A stretch of DNA of 64,000 nucleotides from Mesorhizobium loti (GTDB lineage Bacteria; Pseudomonadota; Alphaproteobacteria; Rhizobiales; Rhizobiaceae). Made by a program: the position numbers and the translations under genes. Below are positions 51,324 to 59,958 of this stretch, one piece after another (within the stretch, counting starts at the first letter, position 1; each line of letters starts with the position of its first letter). The stretch is from contig NZ_LPWA01000068.1 in NCBI RefSeq assembly GCF_001510895.1, positions 62,001 to 126,000 on the forward strand, read 5' to 3'. The notes below the pieces were generated by a model, which saw nothing but the letters and a program-made list of their open reading frames with translations, was not told the DNA's origin and ran no database searches.

Positions 51324-52259
51324 TCAGCTCCATTGGCGCCGGATGCGGGGGTCGGTCATCAGGACCACTAGGTCGACGATCAGATTCACCACGATGAAGA
51401 AGGTGAGGAAGATCAGCAGGCATGCCTGCACGACCATGAAGTCCCGGAACTTGACGCCTGCGAGGAAGTAGTCGCCGACGCCCTGCCACGCGAACAGCGG
51501 CTCGACGATGATGGCGGCGGCCGTCATCAACCCCACCTGGGTGCCGAGAGCATTGATGAAGATGGGTGTAATGTTCGGCAGTGCATCCCGGAACAGGATC
51601 GTTGTGCGCGCCAGGCCCTTGCTCTTGGCCGTCAGGACGAAGGGGCTCGTCATCGCCTCTTCAAGGCCGACGCGCACGACGCGGCTGAGAACCGCGGCCG
51701 GCAGAACGGCGACGGTGAGCCAGGGCAGAACCCAGCTTTTCGGTCCCTCGAATCCGAAGGACGGAAAGAGCTGAAAGATGACGGAAAAACCGTAGATCAT
51801 CAGCGCGCCGACGAAGAATGTCGGCGTCGACGCGCCAAGGAGCGCCAGACCGCGGGAAACGCGGTCCGGCAATTTGTAGGGCCAGAAGGCACCGAGGAAC
51901 CCGAGCGCCAAGCTGAGCAGCGTCGCAATCGCGGCCCCGCCGGCGACGAGGGTCCCGGTGACGAACATGCGCTTGGGCAGGTCCGCGCTCACTTCCTGGC
52001 CCGTTCTGTAGGAGATCCCGAAATCACCGCGAACGGCATCGCCAAGCCAATCCGCGTAGCGCACCAGCAGCGGTTTGTGCAGCCCTATCTCCTCGGCGAT
52101 TTTTTCGACGGAACCGGGCGTCGCGGCCGCTCCGCGTAGCTCTGCGATCAGGACGGCAACATTGCCCGGAGCCGACACCACGAGCGTGAAGCAGACTACC
52201 GATGCCAGAAACAACAGCACCAGGGAATGCTTCAGCCGCTTGCTGATGAAGTGGATCAA
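51324..52259 (-). CDS. Opp/Nik-type ABC permease (B subunit)
   Basis: 311 aa with six membrane helices. GLHKPLLVRYADWLGDAVRG and DFGISYRTGQEVSADLPKRM are the OppB/NikB extracytoplasmic hallmarks. SPFVLTAKSKGLARTTILFR is the EAA loop; the C-terminus NLIVDLVVLMTDPRIRRQ is canonical. It lies 11 bases after the binding-protein gene and pairs with the C permease. Confidence 0.93.
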   Translation of the reverse strand: MIHFISKRLKHSLVLLFLASVVCFTLVVSAPGNVAVLIAELRGAAATPGSVEKIAEEIGLHKPLLVRYADWLGDAVRGDFGISYRTGQEVSADLPKRMFVTGTLVAGGAAIATLLSLALGFLGAFWPYKLPDRVSRGLALLGASTPTFFVGALMIYGFSVIFQLFPSFGFEGPKSWVLPWLTVAVLPAAVLSRVVRVGLEEAMTSPFVLTAKSKGLARTTILFRDALPNITPIFINALGTQVGLMTAAAIIVEPLFAWQGVGDYFLAGVKFRDFMVVQACLLIFLTFFIVVNLIVDLVVLMTDPRIRRQWS

Positions 52260-52270
52260 GACTCCCTCCC

Positions 52271-53848
52271 CTACTCGGCCAGCACGATATGCTCGTATGG
52301 CATGTCGTATTCGGTCGGCGGGCTGGTGAACCCCTGGACCCGCTTGGAATGCGCCCAGATGCTGGGAACGTAGACCAGCGGCGCGATCGCGTCGTTGTCA
52401 CGTAGCCAGTCGTAGACTTTCTGGATGCTTGGCTCGATCTGATCCCCGGTCGCCGCCGTCGCCGCGTTGATGAGCGGGTCCAGATTGGCCGGATCGGTGA
52501 CAAGCTTGCCTTCGACGTCGTTGTCGAAGGTCGACAGGCACAGCCCCACAACGCTTCCGAAAGGATCGTAGGGAGCGCCGTAGGTCAGGAAGAAGCCGAG
52601 GTCGTATTTGCGCTCGAGCATGTCGGTGTGCTTCGACGCATGATCGACGGAACGAACGACTAGGTCGATGCCGATTTCCTTCAGCTCGGACTGGATCACT
52701 TCGGCGATCACGCGAGAACCAGGCACGGCATCCGGGCTGACGACCAGCTCGAGTGTGAGCGGCTTGCCGTCTTTGGAGCGCACGGGACTACCCGTCCAGC
52801 CCGCCTTCTCCAGCAGCGCCGATGCGGCTGCGACGTCGCGGACGGGAGCCTCATGCTGCGTGCCGGCGTAGGGCAGCGCGGCAGAGAAAAGATTGCCCGC
52901 CGGTTTGGCATAGCCGTGATAGAGCGCCTTCGAAATGGCCGCGCGATCGATGCCGATGCTGACCGCCTTCCGCACCTGCGGATCCTTGAGCGCCTCGCCG
53001 CGATCGGGATTGAACGCCATCACAAGCGTGACGTTGCCCGGATCGATGACGACATTTACGCCGGCGGCCTCGAGCTGCTTGGCCTCCTCGGGGGTCAGCG
53101 GCGCAATCCAGAAGCCGCCGGTCACGTCGATCTCGTTGGCGCGCAGCGCGGCAACCCGCGAACGCGGATCGGGAATGACCTTGGCCTCGACGCGGTCGTA
53201 GGACGGCTTGTCGCCCCAATAGCCATCGTAACGCTCGAAGACGCTTTGGGTGTCGTCGGCGCTGACCTGGCGCCACGGCCCCGTGCCGACCGGCTCGACG
53301 AACTTACCGTCGGCACCGACGGATTTGGGGCTCAGGAAGCGGGGCGGCCGGGTATAGGAGAGCTCCTGCATCAGGGCGAGGACAGGCTCCTTGAAATGAA
53401 GGGTGATGCGATGGTCATCGACCACTTCCAGGGATTCGAAATATTTGGAGCAGTTCATCCAGCTGAACTGATCGAGCCCCAGCCAGCGCTCGAGGTTCCA
53501 TTTGCAGGAGGCCGCGTCGAACGCCGTGCCGTCCTGGAAGGTGACGCCCTGGCGCAGTGTGAGCAGCAGCTTCCTGCCACCGTCCTCGATCTTCCAGTCG
53601 GTCGCAAGGTACGGCTCGATCTGGCCGCCCTTGCCGTACCGCACCAGCGGCTCGAACATCAGGTCCTGGATGGCCCAGATTGCGTAGTGGCTCTGCGGGT
53701 CAAGATTGCCCGCCGGCTTGGCGATCGCGACCCGTAGAGTGCCGGCAGCACCCTCCGCATAAGCAATCCTGGCAAAAGCGGCTTCGGCGAGGGCCATTCC
53801 CAGCGCGGCCGACGTGGCCTGCAAAAACGTACGCCTGTTGAGTGACAT
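52271..53848 (-). CDS. Periplasmic binding protein, NikA/DppA-like (SBP family 5)
   Basis: 525 aa. SLNRRTFLQATSAALGMAL is a Tat signal peptide. Mature features run DLMFEPLVRYGKGGQIEPYL, SYTRPPRFLSPKSV, PVGTGPW, YDGYWGDKPSYDRVEAKVIP, LTYGAPYDPFGSVV and a C-terminal MPYEHI. This order and the PRPFRF-like, WGEKP-like and GAPYDP motifs resemble E. coli NikA more than peptide-binding DppA. Gene order SBP-B-C-D-E also matches nikABCDE. A nickel or metal-chelate ligand is plausible, a peptide or opine possible. Confidence 0.88.
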   Translation of the reverse strand: MSLNRRTFLQATSAALGMALAEAAFARIAYAEGAAGTLRVAIAKPAGNLDPQSHYAIWAIQDLMFEPLVRYGKGGQIEPYLATDWKIEDGGRKLLLTLRQGVTFQDGTAFDAASCKWNLERWLGLDQFSWMNCSKYFESLEVVDDHRITLHFKEPVLALMQELSYTRPPRFLSPKSVGADGKFVEPVGTGPWRQVSADDTQSVFERYDGYWGDKPSYDRVEAKVIPDPRSRVAALRANEIDVTGGFWIAPLTPEEAKQLEAAGVNVVIDPGNVTLVMAFNPDRGEALKDPQVRKAVSIGIDRAAISKALYHGYAKPAGNLFSAALPYAGTQHEAPVRDVAAASALLEKAGWTGSPVRSKDGKPLTLELVVSPDAVPGSRVIAEVIQSELKEIGIDLVVRSVDHASKHTDMLERKYDLGFFLTYGAPYDPFGSVVGLCLSTFDNDVEGKLVTDPANLDPLINAATAATGDQIEPSIQKVYDWLRDNDAIAPLVYVPSIWAHSKRVQGFTSPPTEYDMPYEHIVLAE

Positions 53849-54300
53849 GGGGTTTCTCCTCCCTTTGGTTTGTTCCCAGACGCCCTAACTCCTCCGGGCA
53901 GCCGAGCTCCTTTGTATAGACATATTATCTTTCTGTATACAATTTTTTCGAGTTCTCGTATCCAATAACTGCGATCTTCTGTCCCCACCGTTGTCCAATC
54001 ATGTGGTGACTGAGCGCCGCTGCACCGCCCGGATCGCGACTTTTCGCGCCGGATGACCAACGGGCGAGGACGGGTGAGACGATGGTTTCAACCTGCGCTT
54101 CAGCGTCCGCCAAAGGGCGCACGGCCCTGGCCGCAGGCATGATGTCACAAAGGCGCGCCGTCCATCGCGCCGGACCAGAGGCTGCGGATTTTATGAAACA
54201 CTGTATACTGTTATTGTCTGCAAACTTCAATAGAAATCGTATACATCATTGACAGACGATACTCATCATCCTAGTTTGCCGGTAAAGGGATGGGGATGCG
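53849..54300. promoter_or_regulatory. Divergent control region with TGTATAC-type GntR sites
   Basis: 452 bases between the importer operon and the GntR gene. TTGTATAGA (53912-53920) and TCTGTATACAA (53932-53942) form a near-palindrome close to the importer start. CTGTATACTG (54201-54210) and CGTATACAT (54238-54246) lie near the GntR start. The repeated GTATAC core suggests one regulator binds both ends. Confidence 0.6.
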
Positions 54301-54981
54301 ATGAAACAGTCCAGCCGAAGTGAAACCGTCTACCTGTCGCTGCGACGTGCGATCATCGAACAAGCGCTCCGCCCGGGCATGAAATTGCCCGAAGATGCCA
54401 TTGGAGAGCAGTTTGGCGTCAGCCGGACCAGCGTGCGAAACGCGCTCGTCCGGTTGAGCGCCGAGGGCCTGGTGGAGGTAAGGAACAACCGCGGAGCGTG
54501 CGTGGCCGAACCGTCGTTGGAGGAAGCGCTGGATATCTTTTCCCTAAGGCGCTGCCTCGAGCGCGAAGTGGTCAACCGGCTGTCGAGGCACATCACACCT
54601 GCCCAGCTCGCGGCGTTGGAGACACACGTTCGGCTGGAAAAGGAAGCGATGGATTCCAAGGGCCCGCTGTCGATAAGGCTGGCCGGAGAGTTTCACATCC
54701 TGCTTGCCCAACTCACGGGGTCGAAACCTCTGACACGCTATGTCAGCGAAATCGTCTCACGCTGTTCGCTGATCCTGGCCTTGTACAGCCGTCCACATTC
54801 CGATCGATGCGGCGTGGACGAACACAATGAGATAATCCAGGCGCTGCGGCAGCGCGATCCGGATCGCGCCATGAGTGTCATGGAGCACCATCTCGAGGAA
54901 GTCGAGGCACGGGCTCAAATCCGCGACCAAGCCGAGCCCGACGTCCGCGCGATCCTGAGCGAATATGCCCGGACGGGATGA
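54301..54981 (+). CDS. GntR-family regulator (FCD domain)
   Basis: 226 aa. ETVYLSLRRAIIEQALRPGM, KLPEDAIGEQFGVSRTSVRN and LVRLSAEGLVEVRNNRGACV form the winged helix. The FCD domain has FSLRRCLEREVVNRL, AGEFHILLAQLTGSKPLTRY and VDEHNEIIQALRQRDPDRAM with the metal-binding His residues. It is divergent from the importer operon and overlaps the leader of the flavin reductase-like gene, so it probably controls both. Confidence 0.93.
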   Translation: MKQSSRSETVYLSLRRAIIEQALRPGMKLPEDAIGEQFGVSRTSVRNALVRLSAEGLVEVRNNRGACVAEPSLEEALDIFSLRRCLEREVVNRLSRHITPAQLAALETHVRLEKEAMDSKGPLSIRLAGEFHILLAQLTGSKPLTRYVSEIVSRCSLILALYSRPHSDRCGVDEHNEIIQALRQRDPDRAMSVMEHHLEEVEARAQIRDQAEPDVRAILSEYARTG

Positions 54982-55030
54982 ACGACCAAAAACCACCCAG
55001 GAGGATAGAATACGCAGCGCCGAGCCGGTG

Positions 55031-55702
55031 ATGGCGAGCCAACGGAACCACATAGGCATCGACTTCACCCGGATCACGGCCCGCGAACGCTATAAGCTGC
55101 TGATCGGCTCGGTGGTGCCGCGCCCGATCGAGCTGGTCACCACTCGACACCCCGACGGGACCGTAAATGCCGCCCCCTATAGCTTCTTCAATTGCCTTTC
55201 CGCCGATCCTGCCATCTTGGCTCTGGGCGTGGAGAACCACAGTGACATGTCTTTCAAGGACACCACGCTGAACATTCGGCTGACGGAAGAATTCACTGTC
55301 AACATTGTGGATCACGCGATGGTCGACGCAATGAACGTCTGTGCGGTGCCGTTTCCTTCCCATATCGACGAACTGGCCGAAGCCGGGTTGACGGCCGCGC
55401 CGGGTGAAGCAGTCCAATGTCCCTACATTTACGAAGCGCCTATTGCGTTCGAATGCTGCCGACATCTGACGCTTGGTCTCGGAAAATCGCGCGAGATTGT
55501 CCTTGGCGAGGTCGTTCGCATGCACGTTCGTGAGGATCTTGTCGACCGGGAACGCTTGTATATCGACCAACTCGCGCTCGACGCCGTCGGCAGGATGGGC
55601 GGCCATGGCTATTCAACCACCCGAAATCAGTTTGACTTGCCAACCATGTCCCAAGAGCAATGGCAAACACGCAAATCCACGGTCAAGAACGCCGACAGAT
55701 AA
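55031..55702 (+). CDS. Flavin reductase-like FMN-binding protein
   Basis: 223 aa. RYKLLIGSVVPRPIELVTTR, DGTVNAAPYSFFNCLSADPA and RLTEEFTVNIVDHAMVDAMN follow the flavin-reductase-like FMN-binding split barrel. KDTTLNIRLTE replaces the usual KDTxxNI phosphate-binding segment almost exactly. Such proteins reduce flavin for a monooxygenase or act alone. It lies downstream of gntR and probably shares a pathway with the imported ligand, for example desulfurising or chelate-degrading chemistry (inference). Start at 55031 is uncertain. Confidence 0.88.
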   Translation: MASQRNHIGIDFTRITARERYKLLIGSVVPRPIELVTTRHPDGTVNAAPYSFFNCLSADPAILALGVENHSDMSFKDTTLNIRLTEEFTVNIVDHAMVDAMNVCAVPFPSHIDELAEAGLTAAPGEAVQCPYIYEAPIAFECCRHLTLGLGKSREIVLGEVVRMHVREDLVDRERLYIDQLALDAVGRMGGHGYSTTRNQFDLPTMSQEQWQTRKSTVKNADR

Positions 55703-55799
55703 AGGTCTCTCAAGGCGAATGTGCAAGGAGCAACGCGCTTCCTACGAACCATCTGGCAACTGAGTAGCGCGCCTGCGCCTGCCCGCGAGAGACGGTTCG

Positions 55800-55949
55800 T
55801 TAGTGCCGCTTGAAGTACTGCACCTCGCGCTCGTGCTTCTCGGCGGCCTCGCGCGACTTGAAGGTGCCGAGGTTCCGGCGCTTGCCGGTCCTGGGATCGA
55901 CTTTGCGCGAATAGAGACGGTATTCGCCGGACTTCAACTTGCGGATCAT
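55800..55949 (-). CDS. Conserved 49-aa basic protein
   Basis: On the minus strand from ATG 55949: MIRKLKSGEYRLYSRKVDP, then RTGKRRNLGTFKSREAAEKH and EREVQYFKRH. GGGAGG lies 6 bases ahead. The protein is strongly basic with a KSREAAEKHER helix and looks like a short DNA- or RNA-binding element. I recognise it as a small protein conserved across rhizobia, without known role. Confidence 0.8.
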   Translation of the reverse strand: MIRKLKSGEYRLYSRKVDPRTGKRRNLGTFKSREAAEKHEREVQYFKRH

Positions 55950-56146
55950 GGGCGCCTCCCCTGTGCTCTAACCCGCTGGAGCCGTCCGGGTTCCGGCAGG
56001 GCGAACGTGATCCATTTCACGGAAGCGCCGGGCCGAATGTCGGAATCGACGTGTCAGCGACATAATTCGGTCGGATTATTTGTACTCAAATGACTTCCGC
56101 GACGTTATGTGTGCGTCGCGGGCATGCCGGACTGCAGGAGGGTGAG

Positions 56147-56329
56147 ATGGTGACGGCGAAGCTTCACGGTGTCGAACTCGTCAAGGGCCAGAAGTGGACG
56201 GTGCGCGTCACCGCCTACGGCACCACGCTGATCTTCCCCTTCGAAGCCGAGCAATATGCGCGCTCCTACGCCGACGGCCAGGCGTTCCGCCTCGGCGTCG
56301 AGGTGGTCGAGATGAAGGATTGCGCGTAG
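56147..56329 (+). CDS. Small conserved hypothetical protein
   Basis: 60 aa: MVTAKLHGVELVKGQKWTVR, then VTAYGTTLIFPFEAEQYARS and a short acidic end. AGGAGG is 5 bases ahead of the ATG at 56147, so the longer in-frame start is rejected. A small beta-strand fold is likely. Function unknown; convergent with the MFS gene of the arsenic operon. Confidence 0.7.
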   Translation: MVTAKLHGVELVKGQKWTVRVTAYGTTLIFPFEAEQYARSYADGQAFRLGVEVVEMKDCA

Positions 56330-56332
56330 AGG

Positions 56333-57520
56333 TCACCGGCGCAGGGCCGCAACGAGGCAGATACACAGCCCCATATTGAGCGTCGCGGCCAGCGCGAGCG
56401 TCGTCAGGACGACGTTGCCGCCGCCAGCGCCCAGGAGCAGCGCGCCGATCGAGGGAGCCGCCGCCTGGACGATGAGGCTCGGTGTCGCGAGCTTGCCCAT
56501 GAGCGCGGCGTATCGTTGCGGATCGAACAGCACGAGCGGCAGGGCGCCGCGCGCGATGGTGTGGATGCCGTTGCCGGCGCCGTAGAGGATCAATGCCAGG
56601 GCGATGAGGCTCTGGCTTGCAAGCAGCAGCCAGATGCCGGTCGCGAGCAACGATACGGATGCCAGCATCGTCCAGATCGGATGATGCCGGTTGCGGCCGA
56701 TCAGCATTTCGGCCACGCGCGCGCCGACCTGCGACGGGCCGACCAGGGCGCCAAGCCCGACCGCGGCCGCAAGGCTCACCCCGCGCAGTTGCAGGAGGGT
56801 GAGCAGATGGACGGAAAGCATGGACGCGATCAGCGCGGCCACTGTCTGGATGGAGGCAAGCAGGATGAAGCGCGTCCTCTCCCGCCCTGTGGCCGACGCC
56901 TGCCTCAACTCGCTTCTTGCCGGCGCAGGCGCCGCGGCCGGAGGCGGTGGTATTACCCAAAGGTGAAGCGGCAGGCAGATCAACAGGTGGATCGCAGCGT
57001 AGGAGAGGCACGCGATGCGCCATCCCTCATGCTCGACGAGGAAGGCGCTGAGCGGCCAGCAGACCGTGCTGGCGAAGCCGCCGAAAAGCGTCAGGTTGGT
57101 GATCGCGCCGCGCGCCCCCAGTCCATAGAGGCGGCCGAGCGTGGCGAAGCCGGCATCGTAGAGGCCGCTCGACATGCCCAATCCCATCAAGAGCCAGGCC
57201 AGCAGGTAAAGCGGATAGGCGGCGGCCGCCGCCAGCAGCAAATGCGCTGAGGCCAGCAGCAAGGAACTCGCGGCCAGCACCGGCCGGCCGCCGTGGCGCT
57301 GGATCAGCCGCCCGGTGACGGGCGACACCAGCCCGGCAAGCAGGAGCCCGCAGGAGAGCCCGGCAACGACCGAGGCGAGCGACCAGCCCGTATCGGCGGC
57401 GATCGGCGCGGCAAGCACGGCGGGCAGATAATAGGACGATCCCCAGGCGAGGATCTGCGTGACGCCAAGCGACGAGACCAGAACATGGCGGCTGCGGGCG
57501 ACGGGTGCCGCGGCTTCCAA
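56333..57520 (-). CDS. MFS transporter of the arsenic operon
   Basis: 395 aa with 12 membrane helices. SLGVTQILAWGSSYYLPAVL and GLSCGLLLAGLVSPVTGRLI define the N-terminal half, GLYDAGFATLGRLYGLGARG a conserved loop. It starts with a TTG right after the arsC stop (TGATTG), so it is translationally coupled to arsC. MFS genes of this type recur in rhizobial arsR-aqpS-arsC operons where other species carry arsH or arsB; export of an arsenical is therefore inferred, not shown. Confidence 0.85.
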   Translation of the reverse strand: MEAAAPVARSRHVLVSSLGVTQILAWGSSYYLPAVLAAPIAADTGWSLASVVAGLSCGLLLAGLVSPVTGRLIQRHGGRPVLAASSLLLASAHLLLAAAAAYPLYLLAWLLMGLGMSSGLYDAGFATLGRLYGLGARGAITNLTLFGGFASTVCWPLSAFLVEHEGWRIACLSYAAIHLLICLPLHLWVIPPPPAAAPAPARSELRQASATGRERTRFILLASIQTVAALIASMLSVHLLTLLQLRGVSLAAAVGLGALVGPSQVGARVAEMLIGRNRHHPIWTMLASVSLLATGIWLLLASQSLIALALILYGAGNGIHTIARGALPLVLFDPQRYAALMGKLATPSLIVQAAAPSIGALLLGAGGGNVVLTTLALAATLNMGLCICLVAALRR

Positions 57521-57934
57521 TCAGGCTTGCCCCGGCACGTGGACGATTTTCTCGCCGTCTTCCTTGACGAACTCAGCCACCGGATGGTCGAGCAGCGGCA
57601 GCACCGCCTCCGACGGCCGGCAGAGCCTAGTGCCCTTCGGCGTCTCGACGATCGGGCGGTTGATGAGGATCGGATAAGCGAGCATGAAGTCGACCAGCTC
57701 GCCGTCGCTCCATTTCGGATCGCCAAGGCCAAGCTCGGCATAAGGCGTTCCCTTCTCCCTCAGCAGCTCGCGCGGGGTGATCCCCATCGCCGAGATCAGA
57801 TCGAGGAGCCGCTCGCGGGTGGGCGGTGTCTTCAGGTATTCGATCACTACCGGCTCCTCGCCGCTGGCGCGGATCATGGCGAGCGTGTTGCGCGAGGTGC
57901 CGCAGTCGGGGTTGTGATAGATCGTGATCGTCAT
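57521..57934 (-). CDS. arsC: Arsenate reductase ArsC (glutaredoxin-linked)
   Basis: 137 aa, the standard length. ITIYHNPDCGTSRNTLAMIR holds the catalytic Cys (near residue 11). The three conserved arginines of the family appear in the segments LLREKG, LINRPI and RLCRPSE. It reduces arsenate to arsenite with glutaredoxin and glutathione in the cytoplasm. It lies 8 bases after aqpS in the operon arsR-aqpS-arsC-MFS. Confidence 0.95.
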   Translation of the reverse strand: MTITIYHNPDCGTSRNTLAMIRASGEEPVVIEYLKTPPTRERLLDLISAMGITPRELLREKGTPYAELGLGDPKWSDGELVDFMLAYPILINRPIVETPKGTRLCRPSEAVLPLLDHPVAEFVKEDGEKIVHVPGQA

Positions 57935-57942
57935 GACTTGCC

Positions 57943-58641
57943 TTATGGCTGAGCTTTCAGTGGCTGGGATTGCTCGATGGTTTCGGGCCGCAATAGCCAG
58001 CCCATCAACACCAGCGCGACCAAGGCGCCGAGCAGTTCGGCGACAATGAAGCCAGGCAGATCGACCGGCCTGATGCCGGAAAAAGTGTTGGTAAGCGAAC
58101 GCGCCACGGCGACGGCCGGATTGGCGAAGGACGTGGAAGCGGTGAACCAGTAGGCGGCGGTGATGTAGAGACCCACCAGCCAGGGCACGGCGCGTCGCTC
58201 AAAGCGGAGGCCGGCGAGGATGACGGCGACCAGCCCGAACGTCGCGACAACCTCTGAGAGCCATTGCGCCGGTCCCGCGCGGAGCTTCGTGGCAACCTCC
58301 AGGACAGGCAGCGCGAACATGAGATGCGCGGCAATCGTGCCGGCGATGCCGCCGGCGAACTGCGCGGCAAGATAGGCCGGCAGATCGCGGGCCGGCAGCG
58401 TGCGGTTGAGACAGGAGACCAGCGAGACCGCCGGATTGAAATGCGCGCCGGAGATCGGCCCCAGCACGGTGATCAGCACCACCAGCATGGCGCCGGTCGC
58501 CAGCGTATTGCCGAGCAGCGCCAGCGCCACATCATGCGTCAGCGTTTCGGCCATGATGCCGGAGCCGACCACAGTCGCCACCAAAAGGCCGGTGCCCAGG
58601 GTTTCGGCAGCGGCGCGTCGCGGAAGATCGTAAGAGGTCAT
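57943..58641 (-). CDS. aqpS: Aquaglyceroporin AqpS (arsenite channel)
   Basis: 232 aa with six helices and two half-helices. The NPA motifs are in SGAHFNPAVSLVSCL and TSFANPAVAVARSL. The start ATG (58641) overlaps the arsR stop by four bases. In Sinorhizobium meliloti the same order, arsR-aqpS-arsC, confers arsenate resistance: ArsC makes arsenite, which leaves down its gradient through AqpS. The same role is expected here. Confidence 0.94.
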   Translation of the reverse strand: MTSYDLPRRAAAETLGTGLLVATVVGSGIMAETLTHDVALALLGNTLATGAMLVVLITVLGPISGAHFNPAVSLVSCLNRTLPARDLPAYLAAQFAGGIAGTIAAHLMFALPVLEVATKLRAGPAQWLSEVVATFGLVAVILAGLRFERRAVPWLVGLYITAAYWFTASTSFANPAVAVARSLTNTFSGIRPVDLPGFIVAELLGALVALVLMGWLLRPETIEQSQPLKAQP

Positions 58642-58988
58642 TGCCTGCTCCCCTCGCCAGGCGGGCAGCAGGGCGAGGCAAGCGCCGGCGCGCAGATTTC
58701 CGGGCGGCCCGAGCAGCAATCCTCCATCAGGAACCGGATCAGGCCGGAAAGCGCACCATACTCCGCGCTGTAGACGATCGAGCGCGCGTCCCGCCGCGCG
58801 CTCACGAGGCCGGCGCGCTCCAATTCCTTGAGATGGAAGCTGACGTTGGACGGCGAGACCTCCACCTGTTCGGCGAGCGAACCGGCGGCGATGCCGTCCG
58901 GTCCGGCAACCACCAGCAATCGCAACAGTCGCAGCCGCGTGTCCTGCGACAGCGCGCCGAAAGCGATCAGGGCTTGACGTTCATCCAC
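58638..58988 (-). CDS. arsR: ArsR arsenic-responsive repressor
   Basis: 116 aa from a GTG at 58988. ALSQDTRLRLLRLLVVAGPD, EVSPSNVSFHLKELERAGLV and RDARSIVYSAEYGALSGLI form the ArsR winged helix. The C-terminal EDCCSGRPEIC supplies a CC plus a third Cys, as in the Acidithiobacillus-type arsenite site, and ASPCCPPGEG adds another pair. The start lies one base from the operator palindrome at 58990. First gene of the arsenic operon, self-regulated. Confidence 0.93.
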   Translation of the reverse strand: MDERQALIAFGALSQDTRLRLLRLLVVAGPDGIAAGSLAEQVEVSPSNVSFHLKELERAGLVSARRDARSIVYSAEYGALSGLIRFLMEDCCSGRPEICAPALASPCCPPGEGSRQ

Positions 58989-58989
58989 G

Positions 58990-59015
58990 TTTCAATAATC
59001 CTTGAAATGTTGAAA
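58990..59015. promoter_or_regulatory. ArsR operator
   Basis: TTTCAA, six bases, TTGAAA (58990-59007) is a perfect palindrome; a further TTGAAA follows at 59010-59015. It lies between divergent arsR and the DUF6428 gene and could repress both. Confidence 0.7.
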
Positions 59016-59030
59016 TGAGGAATAGCCGAC

Positions 59031-59564
59031 ATGCTCTCTCCTGACAACCGGAAAATTACCCTTGCCATCGACCCGTCGGATCTGACCATCGGCGATCTGC
59101 TCGACGCGCTGGCCGCCTACCAAGACAAGCCGCTGGTGTTTCGCTATGACGGCCGGCCGGTGAAGCCGGGCTACCATGTGACCGAGGTCAAGGCGGGACA
59201 GTTCTCGGCGCTGGATTGCGGCGCCAACCCAGAATCCTGGTCGGAAATCTTCGTGCAGCTATGGGACGTCGACGAAGGCGGACCGGTCCATATGCCCGCC
59301 GGCAGGTTCGCCGCCATCATCCGCAAGGTCGCCGATCACGTGGCGCTCGATCAGTCCGCCAGGCTGACCTTCGAAGTCAGCGACGGCATCCGGCCGATGG
59401 AGCTGCACCGCTCAACCCAGCCGAGACTGGTCGGCGGCACGGTCGAGGTCGAGCTGTCGCCGCGGCCGGCAAGCTGCAAACCGCGCGACCGCTGGCTGGA
59501 AGAACAGAAGCAGGCCGATGCATCGTGCTGTTCGTCCGCGAGCGGCAAGGCTTGTTGCGCCTGA
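59031..59564 (+). CDS. DUF6428 protein with cysteine-rich tail
   Basis: 177 aa. ITLAIDPSDLTIGDLLDALA, YDGRPVKPGYHVTEVKAGQF, DCGANPESWSEIFVQLWD and MPAGRFAAIIRKVADHV match the DUF6428 group often found beside arsR. The C-terminus DASCCSSASGKACC has two CC pairs suited to binding As(III) or another thiophilic metal. Divergent from arsR over a shared operator, so it is likely arsenic-induced. Function not established. Confidence 0.85.
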   Translation: MLSPDNRKITLAIDPSDLTIGDLLDALAAYQDKPLVFRYDGRPVKPGYHVTEVKAGQFSALDCGANPESWSEIFVQLWDVDEGGPVHMPAGRFAAIIRKVADHVALDQSARLTFEVSDGIRPMELHRSTQPRLVGGTVEVELSPRPASCKPRDRWLEEQKQADASCCSSASGKACCA

Positions 59565-59595
59565 GCTGTTCGTCGCGGGCCGACGCGTCCCCGGC

Positions 59596-59958
59596 CTATT
59601 TGCCCGTGCTCCAATAGCGGTGCACCCGTACCCCGTTTGTCCCATGCCAGGGTTCGCAGGCGATGCCATCATGGTCTGCATCATGCGTCAGCCAATAGCC
59701 GGGCTGCCCGGCGCGCGCCGGTGCGAGGCCGACCAGGCGAGCGGTGGCGCAGTTGGGGAAGGCAGCGACGTGCCGCAGCACCGACCAGGGCGAAGCGAAA
59801 CGGATGCCGATTGAGCCATAGACGATGTAGCCGGACAGAAGGATGAACGGCGCAAGCAAGGCTACCCACCCCCATCCGCCCAAGCGGCGACGGTGATAGG
59901 CCGAAGGCCAATAGAAAAACGGCAGGAACATCCGCCACCCCAGCCGATAGCGCCCCAA
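59596..59958 (-). CDS. Membrane protein with excalibur calcium-binding domain
   Basis: 120 aa. A helix (WGWVALLAPFILLSGYIVYG) anchors the protein; the C-terminal FPNCATARLVGLAPARAGQP and YWLTHDADHDGIACEPW form the excalibur domain, with DADHDG as an EF-hand-like calcium loop and two flanking cysteines. It probably faces the periplasm. Role unknown; such domains are often attached to nucleases but none is present here. Confidence 0.85.
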   Translation of the reverse strand: MGRYRLGWRMFLPFFYWPSAYHRRRLGGWGWVALLAPFILLSGYIVYGSIGIRFASPWSVLRHVAAFPNCATARLVGLAPARAGQPGYWLTHDADHDGIACEPWHGTNGVRVHRYWSTGK

